Assembly: GCA_000328365.1 (NCBI GenBank)
Contig: KB304303.1
Location: 1 to 64,000, forward strand
Direction of reading: 5' to 3'
DNA: 64,000 bases
Source of the DNA: Capitella teleta
Taxonomy: Eukaryota; Annelida; Polychaeta; Capitellidae
Shown here: one piece after another, positions 61,201-64,000 of the stretch
Position numbering within the stretch: the stretch's first letter is position 1
How the letters are laid out: every line of letters starts with the position of its first letter
Translations under genes and position numbers: made by a program
Notes under the pieces: model-generated
What the model saw: only the letters and a program-made list of their open reading frames with translations
Database searches by the model: none
What the model was told of the DNA's origin: nothing

Positions 61201-64000
61201 TTCAGAATAAAACAGCTAAATTTGAGAAAAAAAAAACAAGTTGGTTGACAACAACAGGAAACCCCCGTTAAAATGTGTCACACCCACAGAGGTATTCACG
61301 AGTGAAAAAAAGATCCCTTGCCTATAAATATTTGATTCGAGCAAGCGTAAAAAAACTGGCATAAACGAGGGAGAAGAACGTTGATGAGAGTCATTTGTCC
61401 TCATTGAAGGAGTAAGGGAAGCCGTCCTGGCCACCAGCCTCGTTATTCTGCAGCATCTGAAGAGGGCTTTCGACACCCAACAATCGCTCTCAGTTACCCT
61501 GTGTCAGCGAGGTCGAGGGCATCTTGCGACGTTTTAACCAGGTTATTTCCCTAAAGTTTCCTTTGCTTCTTGCATGCAGCAGTTAGATTGGAGTCAAGGT
61601 TCGTGGTCATGGTGAGCCAGACATTGGCGTTTTACTCTTTAGTCTTTCTATGTCTAGCGTTGGTTGATTTCTCTTGCAGGATAACCCGATGCGCTCCAGC
61701 TGCACTCGATCAGCGACATATATTGTTGCCCGTTCCGCGTATATACGGGCGTCGGTGTCACCCGTGGGTTGCTTTACCTTGAGTCCATGGCCCCAATGGA
61801 AATAGAGCCTTGTTTATTAGGGGGATGTACTCCATTAGAGAGACGGCGCTGGTGGTACACAGGTCAACCATTGCTTGGGCGAGGGTCATCGGCCCGATTG
61901 TCTGTCTGGGTTGCTATCGAAGAGTGTTGCCCCGTGTCCGATACTTTATAATGCGTACAGGCATCAAACACGATTTGTACGCTGCACACTCTGATGCTGT
62001 TCGATCCTCGTCTGCTTGGGATGTAATTTAGGTAAAAGGGGTAAAACCTATGTGACGCAATCTCTTCAAGAGCTTTAGCCGAATCACAACCAACTCTGAC
62101 CCTAATTGCCCTCCGGCAAAGATTTGTTTCCGTTCCCTAGAATCTGGTTCTGACCCAAAGTGCAAAGGGAAGGGGTGGAAGGGATAAAGAAGCCGTGTAT
62201 TGCCTCTGAATTATGCATATGCCTATTGTTTACAACATTCAAAGATTCATGCAATTCAACAATGGCACTTGGATTCCCTGTGGAGGACTATTTAGCTTTA
62301 TATATTGCAGGGGTCTTGGTTTGCACATATGAGCTCAGATTCACTTTTTACATATATACTGTAATGTAATCACTAAATATGCTGCAATAATCACATTTGA
62401 CAATCTGTGTAATGTCCTCCATGAATCAAGTGAAGCTATAAACATGACTCACCGTCTGCTGATAATTGGCAGAAACATAGTGTTTCCTTTTAATTTCCTG
62501 AATTACAGATAAAAACAGCAATATTCAGATGCCACTACTATCAATATTATCCATCAATATTAGCAGCATCACTACCAACAGCGGCATACAGTTGCAGACG
62601 GATAATATACCGTGTCAGGCAAAGAGTGAACCTTGAAGAAAACCATAAGCGACAAAGCCCCTCGATCTTCCCGTCTCTGGCGATCACAGCGAATAGATAA
62701 ATATAGCAAATAAAATATTGAATTGTTATCCTCCCATATATTTATAGCTTCAATGAAAACAAAAAGAAATAATGTCAAACGATGGATGTCATGCCAGAAC
62801 CATCAAATGCCCTGCCCCGGCCAAATATAGTTGCAATCAGTCAATACTTTCGTCACCAATTTTATTTTATTTTTTTTGGTTTGCACAGAAGCCGCGTAGT
62901 AGCATTTCCTGTGTACAATATTAAGCGACAGCGTGGCACCGAATGCTTCTGATAAGTCTAGAATGTATCAATCAATGACGACTATTATAATATGAATTTG
63001 CAGCAGTGATAACAGATTATCATCTAATATCTTGATGAAGGATCGTTTCCTGAATTAAAATCCACTCATGAAAAAGTGTCGTCATGAGACTGATCTGTGT
63101 GGGTATGTGGTACATATTAAAGATAATCGAGGCACAGCTTTAAAATCAAGGTAATAATTAATTAGGTTATTAAACCTGAATATTAATTAATTAATTGTAA
63201 TTGATTAGCATTGCATCACCTGATTTATGGCATCAATAACCATGAAATATAACTCCCTTAAATTAGCTACACTATCATTGTACAACTCGTTCGGGGAGTG
63301 GGGGCGACAAAGGCAATCCGTATGTATAACAGGCTGAGCGCCATATTGGCTGCACTGCCCACCCTTAAGTACGTAACCTATGACCACCATGACGCTGAGC
63401 TCCACAAGGGCACTGACCACGCACTGACCAGGACTCTGCGGTCCATTAGGTCGACAGATTATCCGTCTTTTGTAGCTAGAGCCCGCACGCGACCATCTAA
63501 CGCTGACTGGAGAGGATGGCAAATCTTATGCATTTTACAGCAGACATCAGGTGGGAAGGCGTTCCTTCAAGATGGTGCTTTGCTGGGACATTCCGAGATG
63601 AAATATGTGCGAGACACACACGAAGGAAGAAGGCAAAACCATTGTACAACATGCAAGTCACATGTGTGAACGCCTTTTAGGCTTTAGGTCCAGAGTGTAC
63701 AATCACGCATGAACATGAGGAGTCCCATGAAATAAACGTATCAAAAGATAACGTTAATAGTGATTATGCGTACGTTTATGATTGAGTAACAGATACAAAT
63801 GCAATCGATTTAATTAACTTGCGTTTGAGCTAAAGGAATTTCTCAACTTTTCAAGCTCAGCCTATTCGGTTGAGGAAATGTTCATGGGTGGTTCTGGAGG
63901 GAAGTGAATTTGCAAATGTTGAATTTTACCAGCGATAGAGTGACGATTTTCTTGTCATCCATGTCGTAGGTGTTGTAATAGTGTTTAATTCTCTCCGCGT
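40245..64000 (-). CDS. Very large EGF/Cys-rich multipass membrane glycoprotein, unrecognised family (5' end beyond window)
   Basis: Nineteen 3' exons, 5' to 3': 58314-58485, 56611-56672, 49133-49291, 48883-49078, 48480-48572, 48260-48424, 48084-48206, 47954-48028, 47833-47904, 47694-47750, 45800-46082, 45574-45748, 44073-44429, 43418-44014, 43246-43369, 42013-43189, 41020-41957, 40807-40953, 40245-40756. All phases agree; they give 1,827 residues plus stop. Order: membrane segment FVTIIGGAIAVAFLLAFVIV; Pro/Ser-rich loop; second membrane segment LVTFSLVATLSVVYA; Cys-rich block; calcium-binding-type EGF (DTNECDVLENACPASSRCEN); TNFR-like Cys repeats (CSASCSVGHYESSPC, CERCPQSMYAVQPC); a long glycosylated ectodomain with another Cys cluster; then about five more membrane segments (LPLLAVIVIIVLCMAVGFVL, LVYSLVFTFTLFFMLLLVCL, WFTLQMIFICMDLLLFFY, MVFGSVIVVFACIAL, SFGMLIGVVLSVLALHLIGV) around a large loop, and a Ser/Pro cytoplasmic tail. 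The last part recalls prominin topology only. Function unknown. Confidence 0.8.
44430..45573 (-). other. Intron of the large membrane-protein gene
   Basis: 1.1 kb, AT-rich, no repeat or ORF recognised. Confidence 0.6.
46083..47693 (-). other. Intron with GAT, GAG and other low-complexity tracts
   Basis: 1.6-kb intron. It holds (GAT)n at about 46814-46840 next to (GCT)3, an (AGG)n tract at about 46873-46905, and a long minus-strand ORF (46071-46631) that I judge spurious. Confidence 0.6.
49292..56610 (-). other. 7.3-kb intron of the large membrane-protein gene
   Basis: No exon, RNA gene or full mobile element recognised. Short ORFs on both strands (for example 49510-49854 + and 52456-52956 -) lack domains and splice context. 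50176-50191 resembles the 3' end of the SINE (GGGTTTTACGGCTCCA). A perfect 9-bp stem GAGGATGCT/AGCATCCTC lies at about 52344-52371. Confidence 0.5.
56673..58313 (-). other. 1.6-kb intron of the large membrane-protein gene
   Basis: No supported feature. It contains scattered short ORFs only. Confidence 0.5.
58486..63219 (-). other. Large 5' intronic region, possible undetected exons
   Basis: 4.7 kb. A (A)22 run lies at 60359-60380. On the minus strand a short stretch at about 59752-59812 (acceptor-like ATTTATCAG, then CRGPFGGQWSGQTRVEGK) could be an exon, but its phase cannot be fixed. The + strand ORF at 60083-60339 and others look spurious. Confidence 0.35.
63220..63363 (-). CDS. Candidate upstream exon of the large membrane-protein gene
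   Basis: Open for 48 codons in phase 0 with a good donor (CAG then GTGATG) at 63220. It encodes GGQCSQYGAQPVIHTDCLC, then PNELYNDSVANLREL and MVIDAINQ, which has an extracellular look with paired cysteines and an N-glycosylation site. The acceptor (ACTTAAG) has a weak pyrimidine tract, so the left boundary is uncertain. Confidence 0.4.
63930..64000 (-). CDS. Candidate upstream exon cut by the window edge
   Basis: On the minus strand the last 71 bp read AERIKHYYNTYDMDDKKIVTLSL, end in phase 0 and are followed by a GTAAAA donor. They join in frame to the candidate exon at 63220-63363. This suggests that the gene's N-terminal ectodomain continues outside the window. Confidence 0.45.

Noticed and set aside
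63298-63669. 123-codon + strand ORF
   Set aside because: It overlaps the candidate minus-strand exon at 63220-63363, which has a donor site and joins in phase to another exon; the + ORF has neither.

Overview
The window looks like nuclear DNA from an early-branching animal; a sponge is my best guess. The support is indirect. Four ordinary genes have very short GT-AG introns (mostly 46-62 bp). One encodes a Shark/HTK16-type SH2-ankyrin-SH2 tyrosine kinase, a family of invertebrate animals. The DNA between genes is AT-rich and full of decayed LINEs, tRNA-derived SINEs, MITEs and one GC-rich LTR element. There is no bacterial or organellar gene organisation.

Layout. 1-1.5 kb: the 3' end of an unrecognised gene carrying a 712-bp dispersed repeat. 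1.6-3.75 kb: GGTTAG and AACGTTA-rich repeats and a SINE. 3.75-8.09 kb (+): a complete 25-exon PITRM1/presequence protease. 8.55-13.63 kb (+): a complete 10-exon WDR73, whose first intron alone is 3.5 kb because two LINEs sit tail-to-tail in it. 13.71-16.94 kb (-): the complete 17-exon Shark-type kinase, convergent with WDR73 and only 75 bp from it. 17-25.8 kb: repeats, a broken Ty3/Gypsy fossil and a second copy of the 712-bp repeat. 25.85-29.23 kb: a decayed DNA transposon with a THAP/DDE transposase gene and, convergent to it, a YqaJ-type nuclease gene, a pairing known from ISL2EU-type elements. 30.0-32.35 kb: the third 712-bp repeat, a pogo/Tc1-like MITE and a 90-bp dispersed repeat. 33.16-35.44 kb (+): a complete 10-exon GMC oxidoreductase with one GC-AG intron. 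36.1-38 kb: a SINE with a 15-bp target duplication and a LINE fragment. 38.4-39.85 kb (-): relics of UDP-glycosyltransferase-like genes. 40.2 kb to past 64 kb (-): one very large gene whose 19 assembled 3' exons stay in phase for 1,827 residues and encode an EGF- and cysteine-rich, multipass membrane glycoprotein that I cannot assign to a family.

The host genes do not form a pathway. PITRM1 (mitochondrial peptide clearance), WDR73 (Integrator- and spindle-associated), the Shark kinase (phosphotyrosine signalling) and the GMC enzyme (FAD redox) are unrelated neighbours. The contrast between intron-poor housekeeping genes and the giant-intron membrane-protein gene is the main structural feature. 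The best candidates for something undescribed are that membrane protein and the 712-bp repeat, which carries the same putative CRE, CCAAT and CArG motifs in all three copies. All exon boundaries were read by eye from splice signals, phase continuity and remembered family sequences; no search was run.
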